A DNA stretch of 64,000 nt from Persicaria tinctoria (GCA_037127255.1 JBANSL010000006.1:81075850-81139849), one strand, 5' to 3'. Counted from the first letter of the stretch, positions 1 through 11,124 are shown. The notes: generated by a model from the sequence alone, not told the origin. Numbers and translations are program-made.

Positions 1-2189
1 TACATAATCTGTGTAGTTTATGTTTATTTGCAATATATGGAGGTCTACACAAGTTTTGGTTATATTTTGCAGAAATCGGACGCACTTTGGAGCTTAAAGG
101 AAACTCATGGAGAAGCTAAGAATGGTGCAGCTGGAGAAAAGGCCATTTTTCACCATTCTTCGTTCTGAATCAAGCTTTGATGTCTTCATGAGAGTTGTAG
201 CCCTCGAAAAGAGCTTTCCAATACTTGGTCATATGCGTCAATCCGACAAACGAGGACTCAGGAAAGTGCGTTTCAAGAACAGAGCAGAAAGCTGAGAGAA
301 CTCTACTCAATCTCGAGTACATCTACTCGATCTCGACGAGGGCTGTCCGAGCACACCTGGTCGAGCAGAGCTGATCGAGGACACTGAGTCAGAGACAACC
401 TGACTCCCGGAACCCTACTCGATCTCGAGTACCTCTTGTCGAGATCGACCACACTTCGACGCCATGTCCGGAGTCGACGGACAGAGCTGATCGAGAAGCC
501 GAAGCCGAAGACATGTCGGGTTACACTCTACTCGAGATCGAGGAACCCGGAAGCCGGCACCCAAGCATGTCGAGAAGATCTACCCGACGCTGCCGAGAAG
601 ACCTAGTCGACGAGCCACCTTTACTCGAGATCGAGTAAGGGTACTCGAGATCGACGACGCCCAGGAGCCAAGATCCGAGCCTTGTCGAGCAGAGCTACCC
701 GACCAAGCCAGTCAGCCCCAGTCGACGACCACCATACTCGATCTCGAGGAGCCCTAGTCGAGATCGAGGAGAGCCGTGTCCGAAACCGCGTTACACGCTT
801 TGGCTGTCCGTGTCGAGCTGGGAGTCCTTGAAGCCGAAGGAGATCGATTTGGCCGAAATCTATCCAGTTCTATCTATGGAGAAGATTTACAACACATGGA
901 AGATATCTTACCTATTTAGATTTGTTATTTCCCTTTTAGATTTAATTCCTAAATTGCTTTTATTTATCTTTTAAAGTTTTAGATATAATTTTAGATATAG
1001 ATAGATATATTCTATCCTTGATTAGCAAGGAATAGAAGGCTATAAATAAAGCCCTAGGGGATGGTTTTTCATCATTCAATCACAGACACAATTCCATTCA
1101 GGTAAGTAGGAGTAGAGAAAGAGAGTTTGTGGCAAGCAAGGTGGAAAGGCGTAAGCGGATTTTGTCTTGTTGGTTGTAAGCTTTCTTTATTTAATTCAAT
1201 GCAAGTTAGTTTCTTTTGTTATTTGATGTCTTTCTTGATGATGAAGAGCGAGTAGTCCACCCACTTCTAGGGTCGGGGTGAGCCCGACGGTGGCCATGTG
1301 AGGTGATGCGGTAAAGGTACTATCTTGTTATGCAATTCGTCTTTTATCCCTATAAACATGATTCTTTTGCGAGAGTTGAAGGGGATTCTTGTTTGTGTTA
1401 TTGAAGCGAAAGTGATCTTAATACAACTTGGATTAATTATGTAAAAAGGGTTAGTAAAAATTAGGGTTTATGCGAAAGCCTCTATATGCCTATTTGTTAG
1501 TAACGAAAGTTATTTTGATGGAAAGCATGATCTTTTACGCCTTTATATGTTACTTTGCATGGTTATCGTTGTGGCGTTGATACCCTGGCTTTGGATGTTC
1601 TTTCATATATTGAGTTTATTTCTGTCGAAATCTGCGATTCTGTGTTCGAAATTGCAATTTAAAGTTTCTGAGTTTTTGGTCGATACAGAGGAGGGGCTTG
1701 TCGAGATCGAGTAGACCTTAGTCGATCTCGAGTTGGTTTTGGTCTACGTCGAGTTGAGTTTCTGTTTCTGTTTTCGATTCTGCATTTTCTGTTTTTACTA
1801 TTTCTAGTCGATCTCGAGTAGCATCTTGTCGAGATCGAGTACTGTGTTGTCTGAGTCGAGCTTTTGTCGTCGTTTTTCAGTTTCTGTCTTTACTGTCCCT
1901 TGTCGATCTTGAGTTACTGCTTGTCGAGATCGAGTAAAGTTGCTATCTTTACTTTATTTCTTGCTTTCGTTTGCTATTTCTGTTTTTCCTTCTTTGTTTC
2001 TGTGTTTCTGTCTTCTGTTTGCTTTTTCTGTGAGACTTACAGCTGCCTAGGATCCGCTGACACGCTTCCTCGTGGATTCGATCCTGACTTCTCTTACTGC
2101 ATTAGAGGAGTCTTGTATTTATTTGCTGGGGCACGAATCTGGTTTGAATTATTTCACTTTATTTCATACTTGATTTCCTCCTCACAACA
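1..2189 (+). repeat. 5' LTR of Gypsy element E (left edge outside window)
   Basis: The LTR ends in CACAACA at 2189, just before a tRNA-Asp primer site. Its first bases match about position 95 of the LTRs at 28295-30487 (inverted) and 62218, so roughly 95 bp are missing. It carries two zones of TCGA-NN-TCGA motifs (about 300-780 and 1680-1935) on either side of a TATA box at 1041. A block at about 60-290 is shared with the solo LTR at 56622-58641 (inverted) but absent from the A, B and 62218 LTRs, so E belongs to a different subfamily. The short open frame at 107-295 lies in that block and is not a gene. Confidence 0.9.
1041..1048 (+). promoter_or_regulatory. TATA box of the E-type LTR
   Basis: TATAAATA sits in a block conserved in every LTR of this family: 63310-63317 on the + strand, and inverted near 23215, 29405, 36585 and 39570. 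This is the likely RNA polymerase II promoter at the U3/R boundary. Confidence 0.6.
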
Positions 2190-2192
2190 AAT

Positions 2193-2210
2193 TGGCGCCG
2201 TTGCCAGGGA
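2193..2210 (+). other. Primer-binding site, tRNA-Asp type
   Basis: The 18 bases pair with the 3' end (including CCA) of plant tRNA-Asp(GUC) at 17 of 18 positions. The site begins three bases after the LTR end. tRNA-Asp priming is typical of Athila-type Gypsy elements. Confidence 0.85.
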
Positions 2211-2272
2211 AGCTATCATTCGCGCCTTAGGTAGGCAGTTCTCACTTTTTCTTTGAGTTACTTTACAGGTGT

Positions 2273-3400
2273 CTGCGCCGTTCTGGTCAACCACCTGAGT
2301 TTGACGGCTTAGACGAACCAGAGCGCCTTCTACACATCAGAGCTAAACTACAAAGAGCCATTGCAACTGCGAAGACACAGGAACAGCTGATCGCGAGGCT
2401 CACAAGGGATCTAGCTGCCAGGGATGCTGCTCTCGCCGCTGAGAGAGCATGAAGGGAACAAGAAGCTGAACGTGCGAGGCAGCTGGCAGATGAGCTTGCC
2501 CTCTACCCAACCACTGCAGAGGATTATATGCACCCGACTCTCGTCGTGCCTGAATCGGCCATTCTAATCCCTGAAAACAACTATGAAATTCGCACTCAAT
2601 TCCTTATTGAAATTAAAAATCATGCATTTCATGGTAGATTTAATGAATGCCCGTTGCGCCATATTACCAACTTTACTGACATGTGTCGTACTCTTTCTGA
2701 AGGTACCACCTTGGAGTACATCCTGATGAAAGCTTTTCGTTGGTCTCTGGCTGGGCCTGCACTAAAATGGTTGCTAGGGCTGAAACCACGATCTCTCACG
2801 ACATGGGCTCAGGTGAAGCAGGAATTTCTGAATAAGTTCTTTCCTCCTGCAAAGACAGCACTCCTGCGCCAAAAGATCACATCTTTCAAACAACAGCTTG
2901 GGGAGACGCTAGCAAAGGCATGGGAACGCTATAAGGATCTACTGCGATCATGCCCTACACATGGACAACAACCCTGCATAGTTCAAGAGATCTTCTTCAA
3001 TTCTTTGGACTTGGCTGCAAAGGATAGAATCAACACATATACTCACTATGAGTATCCGACAATGCCGCCTCCTAACGCATGGGCTGCTCTAGATAAGCTA
3101 ACCAACTATGACAACAAGTATGGGACTCCAGTCAACTATGAGGAGAACCCATATGCTAGGCCAGCACCATCCATGCCCCTATATGAGCCTCCCAAGGAGA
3201 TTGATCCAGATGTTAGGGAGCAGTACTACAGAGATCTGAATAAGAAGCTCTTCAAGCAAGTAAAATACCTTTTTGTCACCAGCCTTATATTGAATACGGA
3301 TCATAGAGGCACACCACTACTGAGTGCCTCTATGATCGCAGAATACAATGAAGAGGCAGCTTACACAGGGGGTCCCAATCGCTACATGGGGGACCAAAGG
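2273..3400 (+). pseudogene. gag: Gag pseudogene of Gypsy element E
   Basis: This is a retrotransposon capsid remnant. It aligns along its length with the gag of element A (32661-35387). The expected initiator ATG is CTG at 2273. An in-frame TGA lies near 2450, so the surviving open frame begins at the internal ATG at 2528. Conserved gag features remain: the aromatic-rich core around FRWSLAGPALKW, the LNKFFPPAKTA and AWERYKDLLRSCPTHG motifs and the DKLTNYDNKYG block. The CCHC zinc knuckle present in A is lost to frame disruption near 3270-3330. Homology to A and B stops at 3400, where unrelated GC-rich sequence begins, so protease, linker and 3' LTR are missing here. Confidence 0.85.
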
Positions 3401-4690
3401 TATTTTACTTGGTTCCGCGTCTCCGCGTGCGCCTGGTCTTCGCTCCCAGCGAGCGAGACCCCTGAGGCGCTTGGTTCCGCGCATCCAGCCCCGCCTCTCT
3501 CTCACTGTCTTTGTTTTCTGTCGCTATTACCTAGTCAAGATTTCTGGAATTTCATTAAGTGTTGAAAACTATCGCTATTCAGAAATTTAATTGTTTGTTT
3601 AAATTGTTCCAATCAGGAGATATCAAAGAGCATTGTAAGATCTTAGCAAATATACGGCGTGGTTCTTGATCTGGAGCCCACATGCGAAGGATCGGGTATC
3701 CCAAACGTATCAAGTGAAAGCGACTTCGATGCTCTTCATCCACGTACGATCGACTAGAAGCAACCTTTCTCAAAGCATCCCATATTTCGGATGATAAGGG
3801 AAGGTGACTCGACGTTCTTCTTCAGCCACTTGTGATCAATTTTGCTATAGAGTTGCTGCTGCAGTTGCCCATGGAATAAGATATGAGATTTTAGGAAGCT
3901 ACTTGCCTACATCGCAAGTTGACATGACGCAAAGAGGTATATAATCGATGAGATCTCAAGCACCGCCCCACTTTAGTCAAGAAAGGCATCGCGGTTACAG
4001 GGTGGTTCGACGCCTTGTCCATTCACGGATGGTATAGCTTGGTGACATTAAGATCACAAGCTCATATACAGGGTGCGTCGATGTTCTGTCTATCAGTGGG
4101 CAGTACTGCCTCGTGACATCAAGATCACGGACTCTCTTTATAGAAATCTTTTTTTTGTACAAGGATGATAGATTGCATTCACCGTGATAACAATTTGCAG
4201 TTGTGGGTCAACTCTTTCGCGAAGCTTATTTTTCACGTCGAATCGAGATGTGTGGTTGTCGATTGGCATTCTTATTCATATCACTCTTGGGAGTGGAAAC
4301 AGCTGCTCGTGATGTTTGTTAGTAGCAGCAGAGCGGGTCAAGCTGATCCTTCTAGTGACAGAATGATTTCCCGACCTTGTTTAAGGCGGTCGGTCGGTCA
4401 AAGGAGCAGCCGCTCGCGCAAGCAAGAAGCGGGACAAGCCTGGATTATTTATATAGCGGGAAGGATCTTTGAGCCATCAAAAAGTCACCCCTACTCTCAA
4501 AGTCTTGCCCCATTTTATAGGAAGAAACCCATAAGCCATTATCGACACATGTCCCGATGTCGACGACAAGTCTCGAATTGTTTGGGACAAGTGGTATTTC
4601 CCATAAATTGGTTGATACATTGTAATCAACCTAAAAACGGGTTTATTTATATAGCGGGAACCCGATTATGCATATGATTATAAATATTAT
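3401..4690. other. Unassigned sequence with a 71-bp tandem duplication
   Basis: No gene recognised. A GC-rich patch lies at 3405-3520. The minus strand of about 3600-3773 has a 64-codon open frame without a recognisable domain; it looks like a coding fragment but I cannot name it. Two copies of a 71-bp unit lie at 3998-4068 and 4069-4139, diverged but with the same order of words (CAGGGTG, GTGACAT, AAGATCAC). The word TTTATATAGCGGGA occurs near 4450 and 4645. Confidence 0.4.
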
Positions 4691-4712
4691 TTATTTTTTT
4701 GGTATTTCGTCA

Positions 4713-4887
4713 ATACTAATAAGCTCAATGATGGTGGTTGCTCTGGTTTAGAAGCGAAGCCTCGAGTTATAATAGACACGGTAGCTCTTGCGATCGCCGT
4801 GGCTCTCGCCCTAGTTATTGGTCCGTTAGAACGGACACTTATAGCCTCCTCCTCTTCTTGTACAGTCAATGAAGGAGGTTGGGACAT
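4713..4887 (-). pseudogene. Gypsy polyprotein fragment, inverted relative to 53849-54023
   Basis: Reading from 4887 leftwards gives a short peptide with the motif GPITRARA, an acidic EEEE stretch and a serine/leucine-rich end. It is a diverged copy of 53849-54023 on the + strand. GPxTRARA motifs occur in polyproteins of several plant Ty3/Gypsy elements (from memory of the family). No LTR follows this copy. It may be a relic of element D's family. Confidence 0.5.
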
Positions 4888-4929
4888 ATCAAATGAAAGG
4901 AAACAATAAGTTTCATTGTAGTGCCACAA

Positions 4930-5362
4930 TTAAATTACTGTATGCAATTTGAAGTTGATTTTCATATGTGAAGTGAACTGAGAAACTGAATGACACCAAT
5001 CCATCGAGATAAGATAAGAATAGGGTAAAACACAAACTCAATTGAAGCACTCTTACAACTAGTACTCAACCATGTTGAACAACAAAGATACATCCAAGAT
5101 TTTTTGTTTGGTCCGTGACATGTAACATCCATCCAATTCCAAGATAATGCAAATACATTACACCCCCTTCACTCATAATCACAACATCTTTGCCCACATT
5201 TTTTTTCCCTCAAAAATTGAAATTAGGGGGAATAAACTAGAAGAAGTACATAAATACATAACAAGCTAAGTAATTAAATAATAATAAATAATAATAGCAA
5301 AAAAATAAATAAAAAAAAGAAGAAGAAAAAAAAACAGAAGAGAGCAGTTGTAGGTAAAAAGG
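4930..5362. other. A-rich stretch left of the LINE, possible 3' UTR
   Basis: No open frame. On the minus strand it is T-rich, and it would follow the TPR gene fragment (8444-8834) directly once the LINE at 5363-8432 is removed. It could therefore be that fragment's 3' untranslated region. This is inference from position only. Confidence 0.3.
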
Positions 5363-8300
5363 TACTTTCACCGGGTTGCTTCAGGACGACGACACAGGAA
5401 ACAAATTCGAAACATCACATCCTCGAGTGGGACACTGATTGTGGGTGAAGAGAATATCAGGAATGAGATAAAAAAGGAATTTGAAAATAGGTTTAAGAAA
5501 GAGCCGATTGAGAAAGAGATTATGTCTGAACTCCTGAACCTAATTCAGCCTTCTATCTCGACAGAAGAAAACGCTTTCCTCATTGCACTTCCGTCAAACT
5601 TAGATATCAAATCAGCGGTGTTCAGTTTGGGTAGAAACAAGTCCCCAGGCCCAGATGGTTTTACAGCTGAATTTTACACCAAATACTGGGATATTGTCGG
5701 GAAATCAGTAATCTGTGCGGTTAAAGGGTTTTTTCACTCCGGGAAAATGCTACGCCAAATAAACCATACGTTTATCTCCCTGCTACCAAAAAAGGACGAT
5801 CCAACATCCACCTGTCACTACAGACCCATCAGTTTATGTTCAAATATCTACAAAATAATTTCCAAAATCTTGACTGAAAGATTAAAAAACGTGATCGGGA
5901 AACTCATACATCCTTTGCAGGGTGCGTTTGTTTCCGATAGAGCAATACATGACAATGTTCTCATAGCCCATGAAATATTCCATTCCTACAAAAGTCGTAG
6001 GGGACGGGAAGGCTGGCTGGCAATAAAGCTAGACATGGAAAAAGCATACGATAGGGTAGATTGGCACTTCATTAAAAGTGTACTTCTCAGATTTAGTTTT
6101 CACGCTACGTTTACGTCTTGGATTATGGAGTGTATAACATCAGTCTCATTCTCTGTGCTAGTCAACAACGGTCCTACAGAACTGTTCTTTCCATCACGTG
6201 GTATCCGTCAAGGGGACCCTCTGTCCCCTTTCCTCTTTATCTTAGGGGCAGAGATTCTGGCCAGGAAACTAGCTGCTAAAGCAAACATAGACAGACCCAA
6301 CATTGGCTTTCCAATAGGCCAAAACGGGCCCCGGGTTCCATTCCTATCCTTTACAGACGACATTATCATCTTCTCTAAAGGGAGTGTGGAAGCGGGGTGC
6401 AAAGTCAAATCGATAATTGATTCGTATTGCAGAGTGTCGGGCCAAAAGGTCAATTACCATAAATCTAGTTTTCAGGCCACGTCAGGAATTCCAAACCACA
6501 GAATCCTTGAATTACGAAACTGCCTCAGTATCGCAAATGAAAACTCAATAGAGAAGTATCTGGGCTGTCCTATTATCAATGGGCGAGTCACCAGTAGTAC
6601 ATTTGAAGACATCATATGCAAATCCAAACAACAGCTGTCGAAGTGGAGGGCCAATGCGATCTCGCAACAAGGTCGTGCTACCCTGATAAACTCCAACCTT
6701 TCGGCTAAGCCATTGCATGTAATACAGAATTTCATGCTCCCCGCAGCAATACATAAAGAACTAGACCAAATAAATCGCTCGTTCTTCTGGAACAAGGATT
6801 TACAGTATAGGCCATTAATTAGTTGGGATAGGATTTGCAAACCAAAGCAGTTCGGAGGACCGGGGATTCCCAAATCCGGAGAAATGAATGTCGCTCTTCA
6901 GATGAAACTTCTGTGGAAAATACTGGCAGAGCCCGATAACATTTGGGTCACGTTAATCAGACATAAATATCTTCGTTCTGCTAGTATATTCGAGTACAAA
7001 CGATCGGGAACTAGCTCGTGGCAGTGGTCTAAGCTCTCTAATTTAATTGACACTTTTAAATCAGGTCTTATTTGGTCGGTAGGAAACGGACGCACTATAA
7101 AATTCTGGACAGATAACTGGATTACTACCTCCTCCCTTGAATCTCGGGTCATTTGCCGCCTAAGATTCGATAAGAATGAGACCGTCAGTGACTATATTAT
7201 AGGGGGTAAATGGTGGAGCGAAAAGCTACACATGGCCCTACCAAACAACATCGTAAAAGAGATTTTAGACATCCCCCTCCCGGCATCTAATCTACAAGAC
7301 CGTCTATATTGGTGGCCGGATAAAGAAGGATGGTTTACCACGGCAAGCGCCTACAAATTGATAACAGTACAAGCTACAGCTATGCCCGATAGGAATGCTT
7401 GGATTTGGAAGATTGACGCGCCTCCAAAGGTCAAGAATTTTCTATGGAAGATGGCACAAAATGGCCTACCCACAGCCGTACGCCTATCAGGTAGGGGGTC
7501 GGCTGTCCCTGCTACTTGTTCACTGTGTAATATGGCCTCTGAAGACGAGGTTCACTTGTTTCTGGAATGTTCATTTACACGGAAAATATTCCACCTTCCA
7601 ATTCGAGAACAAACTGAGACTGCACGGTTGATCAGCCAATCCCGGGATTTTAGACCCATTCTTTCCACTTTGGGCACCAGCCTAACCACTACCGCTATGA
7701 GTGACCTTGCTTTTAGTTGGTGGACTATTTGGTACACCAGAAACCAACACTTATTTCAGCAAGCAGCAATCCCACATCACAACTCTGTCACTCATCACAT
7801 TAGATCACACGTGGAAAACTGGAAAAAGACTTCCGCGTGTGAGGAAGAATGTGACAAAGTCATGAGACCATCACCAAGGAACTACCAAAGGAAGGCCGAC
7901 AAACAAAGAGAAACTCGTTGGCGCGAACCTCCTTGGGGGTGGTTCAAACTAAATTTTGATGGCTTCTCGTTACACAACGGTGACAGTACAGCTGGCATCA
8001 TTATTAGAGATTGGAATGGCAAGTCCATTACTATTCAACACAAACAGCTAGGTAGACAACCGGCCATTACAGCAGAAGCACTTGCTCTCAAAATGGGGAT
8101 CCAGAAAGCATTACAACTTAACATTGACAGAATACAAATTGAAGGAGACTGTAAGATAATCATAGACCATCTAAATAGGACATCTAAATGCCCTTGGGAA
8201 ATTGAATTGATCCTATCTGATGCTCAAGTCTTGTTATCATCTATAAAAGAAGTAGTTTACTTTCACGTACCTCGTACGGGCAATAGAGTGGCGGACAAGG

Positions 8301-8389
8301 TTGCACACCTTAGCCACTCTGCCCGAGGTAGTGATATTGCAAATAACCCAGGTCTTATTGACCTCATCCGCAAGGATGCTGCCGGGTAG
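5363..8389 (+). CDS. LINE ORF2: reverse transcriptase, zinc-binding region and RNase H (5' partial)
   Basis: One uninterrupted frame runs from the LINE truncation point to the stop at 8387-8389. In-frame sequence upstream of 5441 (the RYFHRVASGRR region) is typical of the stretch before the L1 reverse transcriptase, so no real start codon is present. Order of domains: palm/finger motifs SPGPDGFTAEFY (about 5640) and RPISLCSNIYKIISK; the LDMEKAYDRVDW block; GIRQGDPLSPFLF (about 6200); an active-site box FTDD (about 6350) where FADD is usual; a zf-RVT-like cysteine region (about 7395-7580); and a C-terminal RNase H fold (about 7950-8330) with NFDG, AEAL and EGDCK marking the acidic catalytic positions. 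RNase H at the C terminus is characteristic of many plant L1 elements. No interrupting stop or frameshift is visible. Confidence 0.9.
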   Translation, partial: YFHRVASGRRHRKQIRNITSSSGTLIVGEENIRNEIKKEFENRFKKEPIEKEIMSELLNLIQPSISTEENAFLIALPSNLDIKSAVFSLGRNKSPGPDGFTAEFYTKYWDIVGKSVICAVKGFFHSGKMLRQINHTFISLLPKKDDPTSTCHYRPISLCSNIYKIISKILTERLKNVIGKLIHPLQGAFVSDRAIHDNVLIAHEIFHSYKSRRGREGWLAIKLDMEKAYDRVDWHFIKSVLLRFSFHATFTSWIMECITSVSFSVLVNNGPTELFFPSRGIRQGDPLSPFLFILGAEILARKLAAKANIDRPNIGFPIGQNGPRVPFLSFTDDIIIFSKGSVEAGCKVKSIIDSYCRVSGQKVNYHKSSFQATSGIPNHRILELRNCLSIANENSIEKYLGCPIINGRVTSSTFEDIICKSKQQLSKWRANAISQQGRATLINSNLSAKPLHVIQNFMLPAAIHKELDQINRSFFWNKDLQYRPLISWDRICKPKQFGGPGIPKSGEMNVALQMKLLWKILAEPDNIWVTLIRHKYLRSASIFEYKRSGTSSWQWSKLSNLIDTFKSGLIWSVGNGRTIKFWTDNWITTSSLESRVICRLRFDKNETVSDYIIGGKWWSEKLHMALPNNIVKEILDIPLPASNLQDRLYWWPDKEGWFTTASAYKLITVQATAMPDRNAWIWKIDAPPKVKNFLWKMAQNGLPTAVRLSGRGSAVPATCSLCNMASEDEVHLFLECSFTRKIFHLPIREQTETARLISQSRDFRPILSTLGTSLTTTAMSDLAFSWWTIWYTRNQHLFQQAAIPHHNSVTHHIRSHVENWKKTSACEEECDKVMRPSPRNYQRKADKQRETRWREPPWGWFKLNFDGFSLHNGDSTAGIIIRDWNGKSITIQHKQLGRQPAITAEALALKMGIQKALQLNIDRIQIEGDCKIIIDHLNRTSKCPWEIELILSDAQVLLSSIKEVVYFHVPRTGNRVADKVAHLSHSARGSDIANNPGLIDLIRKDAAG

Positions 8390-8432
8390 GGCTTGCTCAC
8401 CCGAATTTTTTCCTAATCAAAAAAAAAAAAAA
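5363..8432 (+). mobile_element. 5'-truncated L1-type LINE with poly(A) tail
   Basis: The non-LTR retrotransposon starts abruptly inside ORF2, just upstream of the reverse transcriptase, and ends in a run of A at about 8419-8432. The endonuclease is absent, as expected from incomplete target-primed reverse transcription. A short target duplication is possible: GTAAAAAGG at 5354-5362 and GTAAAAGGG at 8433-8441 (8 of 9). The open coding frame suggests a fairly recent insertion. Confidence 0.85.
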
Positions 8433-8443
8433 GTAAAAGGGCC

Positions 8444-8834
8444 TCATGACCTCAAGCGACCCAAGTTGAGGGCCTCCTGGAAGGCCTTGATGGCATCTTC
8501 CTTCATCCCTTTATACTCACAGCACTAGCTCAACAGACAGTGGACCTTCACATTATCCCCGCTCAGAGCCACCGCTTCCACCAGATCTGACACGGCCGAG
8601 TCGACTCGCCTCCTCCGGTTCACTGTCAGCCGCAGCTCGGCCCTCTTGACGAGCGCGTCCCCTTGCTCGCTGGGGGAGAAATCCTTAGAGGCCGGGGGGA
8701 AGAGGACGGCGTCGAGGGATCTGAGGGCGGAGGTCTTTTGGCCGAGGAGATCCAGGGTGAGGCCGCGGAGGATGTGTGCGGCGGGGTCACGGGGGCTAAG
8801 GGAGAGGGCCTGGTCGGCTTCAGAGCTATCGCCC
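8444..8834 (-). pseudogene. Fragment of a tetratricopeptide-repeat (TPR) protein gene
   Basis: Reading leftwards from 8834 gives about 130 codons with TPR-like helices: an EADQALSLSPRDPAAHILRG segment, a KRAELRLTVNRRR segment and a KGMKEDAIKAFQEAL segment, ending at TGA (8444-8446). One in-frame TAG lies at 8525-8527. The local GC content is far higher than the flanks, as for a captured or relict exon. The 5' end breaks at a CTATCGCCCTATTA word that also occurs inside the adjacent MITE (near 8987). The LINE poly(A) end abuts its 3' side. The parent gene cannot be named from this fragment. Confidence 0.6.
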
Positions 8835-8902
8835 TATTAAAATTAATCTAGATCTAAATAACTCATTCTCCTAAAAAATAATATAGATATAAATAAAAAT
8901 AA

Positions 8903-9566
8903 GGAAAAATGGACAAAAATAATACCAAGTATCAAATTTTGGCCAAAAATAATACGAACTTTGAAATTGACCGTTTCATATATGAACTATCGCCCTATTA
9001 ACCGAAAATAATACATATGTATTCCAGTGAACTTTCTGACCAAATACGCCACGTGGATGCCGAAAAATACACATGGCATAAATTTTTACCACGTCACCAA
9101 ACTTGTAAGTTATGACATGTCATAAATTTATTTTTCATTTTTTTTAAAAAAGAAGAAAAATTAAACAAATAGGCAAATAGCTATAGTACCTTTCGAAACA
9201 ATGGAGAAGAGAACGAGCAGATAATATTGAGAAGAAAGTGAAGACGCCCACCCTCGATTCCATTGATTCGAAAGGTACGGTAGCTATTTGCCTATTTGTT
9301 TAATTTTTCTTTTTTTTAAAAAAAAAAATTGAAAAATTAATTTATGAGATGATATAACTTACAAATTTGGTGACGTGGAAAAAATTTATGCCATGTGTGT
9401 TTTCCGACGTCCACGTGGCGTATTTGGTCGAAAAGTTCACCGGAATACACATATGTATTATTTTCGGTTAATAGGGCAATAGTTCGTATATGAAACGGTC
9501 AATTTCAAAGTTCGTATTATTTTTGGCCAAAAGTTGATACTTGGTATTATTTTTGTCCATTTTTCC
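8903..9566. mobile_element. Fold-back MULE-type MITE with 9-bp target duplication
   Basis: Two inverted arms of about 300 bp (8903-9206 and 9258-9566) flank a loop of about 50 bp. Both ends start GGAAAAATGGACAAAAAT read inward. The flanks are identical 9-mers, TAAAAATAA at 8894-8902 and 9567-9575. Nine-base duplications with long terminal inverted repeats are the hallmark of Mutator-like elements. There is no coding capacity; movement would require a transposase in trans. Confidence 0.85.
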
Positions 9567-9575
9567 TAAAAATAA

Positions 9576-10230
9576 CTATGAAATAATTGATTTTGATATA
9601 AATAATTCTTTCCACGATAAATAATCGATAAAACCTATCAAATATTTGGTACTATGTATCTATTAATATTTTGGTAATTATGATCACTGTTCTAAAAAAA
9701 CCCTTCAAGGTCCGCCTAGACCCCTGCCTAAGGCCCTAAATCCCTTACCTCACCCTTCTGCCAAGGCCTTCAAGGTCACCAAGACCCGTCTAGACCCCAA
9801 AGACCCGCCATAAAATTCGTCTATATGGCAATTGGGTGAACCTAATTTCTTTTTTAGATCCCGTAAGCAGATGCATTCACATGCCGCTACGCAGGCAACA
9901 ATGAATTTTTGAAAAATAAATCTCTCTTAAATTTGTATATGATCACCTCTTTCGATAGTTTACAATGAACATAATTCGTATAAATGGTAATTGAGACCTT
10001 TTCTAGTATATACACGGTAATTGAAAAAATCCCACCAAAAATTAGAATAAGTACTAATTAAAGATGTCATAGTAAATCCTTTTAGTTAGATAGAGTTTTT
10101 TTCCTTATATATATAATATTTACTCTTTTATAAGATATTGCATCTATCCAATTATATGAGTTAATGATAAAATAAAATAATTATTTAATCTTTTTTAATT
10201 ATATAGATTATAACTATCTAATTAATTTTA
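9576..10230. other. AT-rich sequence with one C-rich patch
   Basis: No gene or RNA seen. A patch at about 9700-9810 repeats short words such as CAAGGTC, CTAGACCCC and AAGACCCG. A piece at about 9860-9895 resembles the unit of the tandem repeat at 10231-10437. Confidence 0.4.
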
Positions 10231-10437
10231 TTAGATTTCCTTTTTGACGGGAGAAAGCTTTGCGAGATAGACTCACGCGCCGCCACCTAAGCAAATGCAC
10301 TCACGCGCTGCCACGCAGGCACCAATGCATCAGATTAGATTTCCTTTTTGACGGGAGAAAGCTTTGCGAGATAGACTCACGCGCCGCAACGTAAGCAAAT
10401 GCACTCACGCGCCGCCACGCAGGCACCAATGCATCGG
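10231..10437 (+). repeat. Tandem duplication, 104-bp unit, two copies
   Basis: Copies begin at 10231 and 10335 with TTAGATTTCC and differ at only a few positions. The unit is GC-richer than its surroundings (ACTCACGCGC words). It lies immediately beside the Helitron 3' end. Confidence 0.85.
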
Positions 10438-10907
10438 TTTTAGTATATGTACTAGCGTAGGACCCGTGCGTAACGCACGAGATTTGTAAAATATATTATA
10501 TTTTATAGAAGATATTACCATAATTTATTTACATTATATAATAGATATATTATACTATGATAATAATATGAAAACGATGTAATAAAATAACATAAATTTG
10601 GATAAAAATAATAATGCTTATATCATATCAATATATAATATAAGTGGCAAAACGTCAATATCTCACCCTCCTCGCAGGGTCGAGTTTGAGATTTGAAATG
10701 CTCGAGGCATGATATAAAAATATGGTCCTCTACTATTATTTTTTGTTGTGTTAATTGATTGGAAGGTAAGACCAAATAATTTGGTAGTTCGACTACATAT
10801 TACACAAACCCTAGGTGAATGGAGATTTAAAAACTTTTGGATGGAGAGCACAGAAAAATGCCGGAGAAGAAATATTATTGTAATAAACTTAAAAGTAAAA
10901 AAAATTG

Positions 10908-11124
10908 CTTCATCCGTCTCAAATTATAGGTCGTTTTATTTTTTTGGCATGTTTTTTAAGAAGCTAAAAACTCTATAAAATATTATATTTTTATTGGTTT
11001 TTAAAAATAATATTATGCTTATTAATAATATAAACTAATAAAAAAAGATAATATTTTATAAAAAATTTAGCTCCTTAAAAACGTGCTAAAAAGTAAAACG
11101 ACTGATATTTTAAGACAAAGGTAG
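10908..11124. mobile_element. Stowaway-like MITE inside the Helitron
   Basis: The ends form an imperfect inverted repeat of about 30 bp (CTTCATCCGTCTCAAATTAT and the complement of GTCTTAAAATATCAG...). They resemble the CTCCxTCCGTCCC ends of Tc1/mariner-type MITEs. The interior is AT-rich with no open frame. A TA duplication is not clear. Confidence 0.55.

Noticed and set aside
107..295. 62-codon open frame at the window start
   Set aside because: It lies in the U3 part of an LTR and has no counterpart in LTRs lacking that block; a chance frame.
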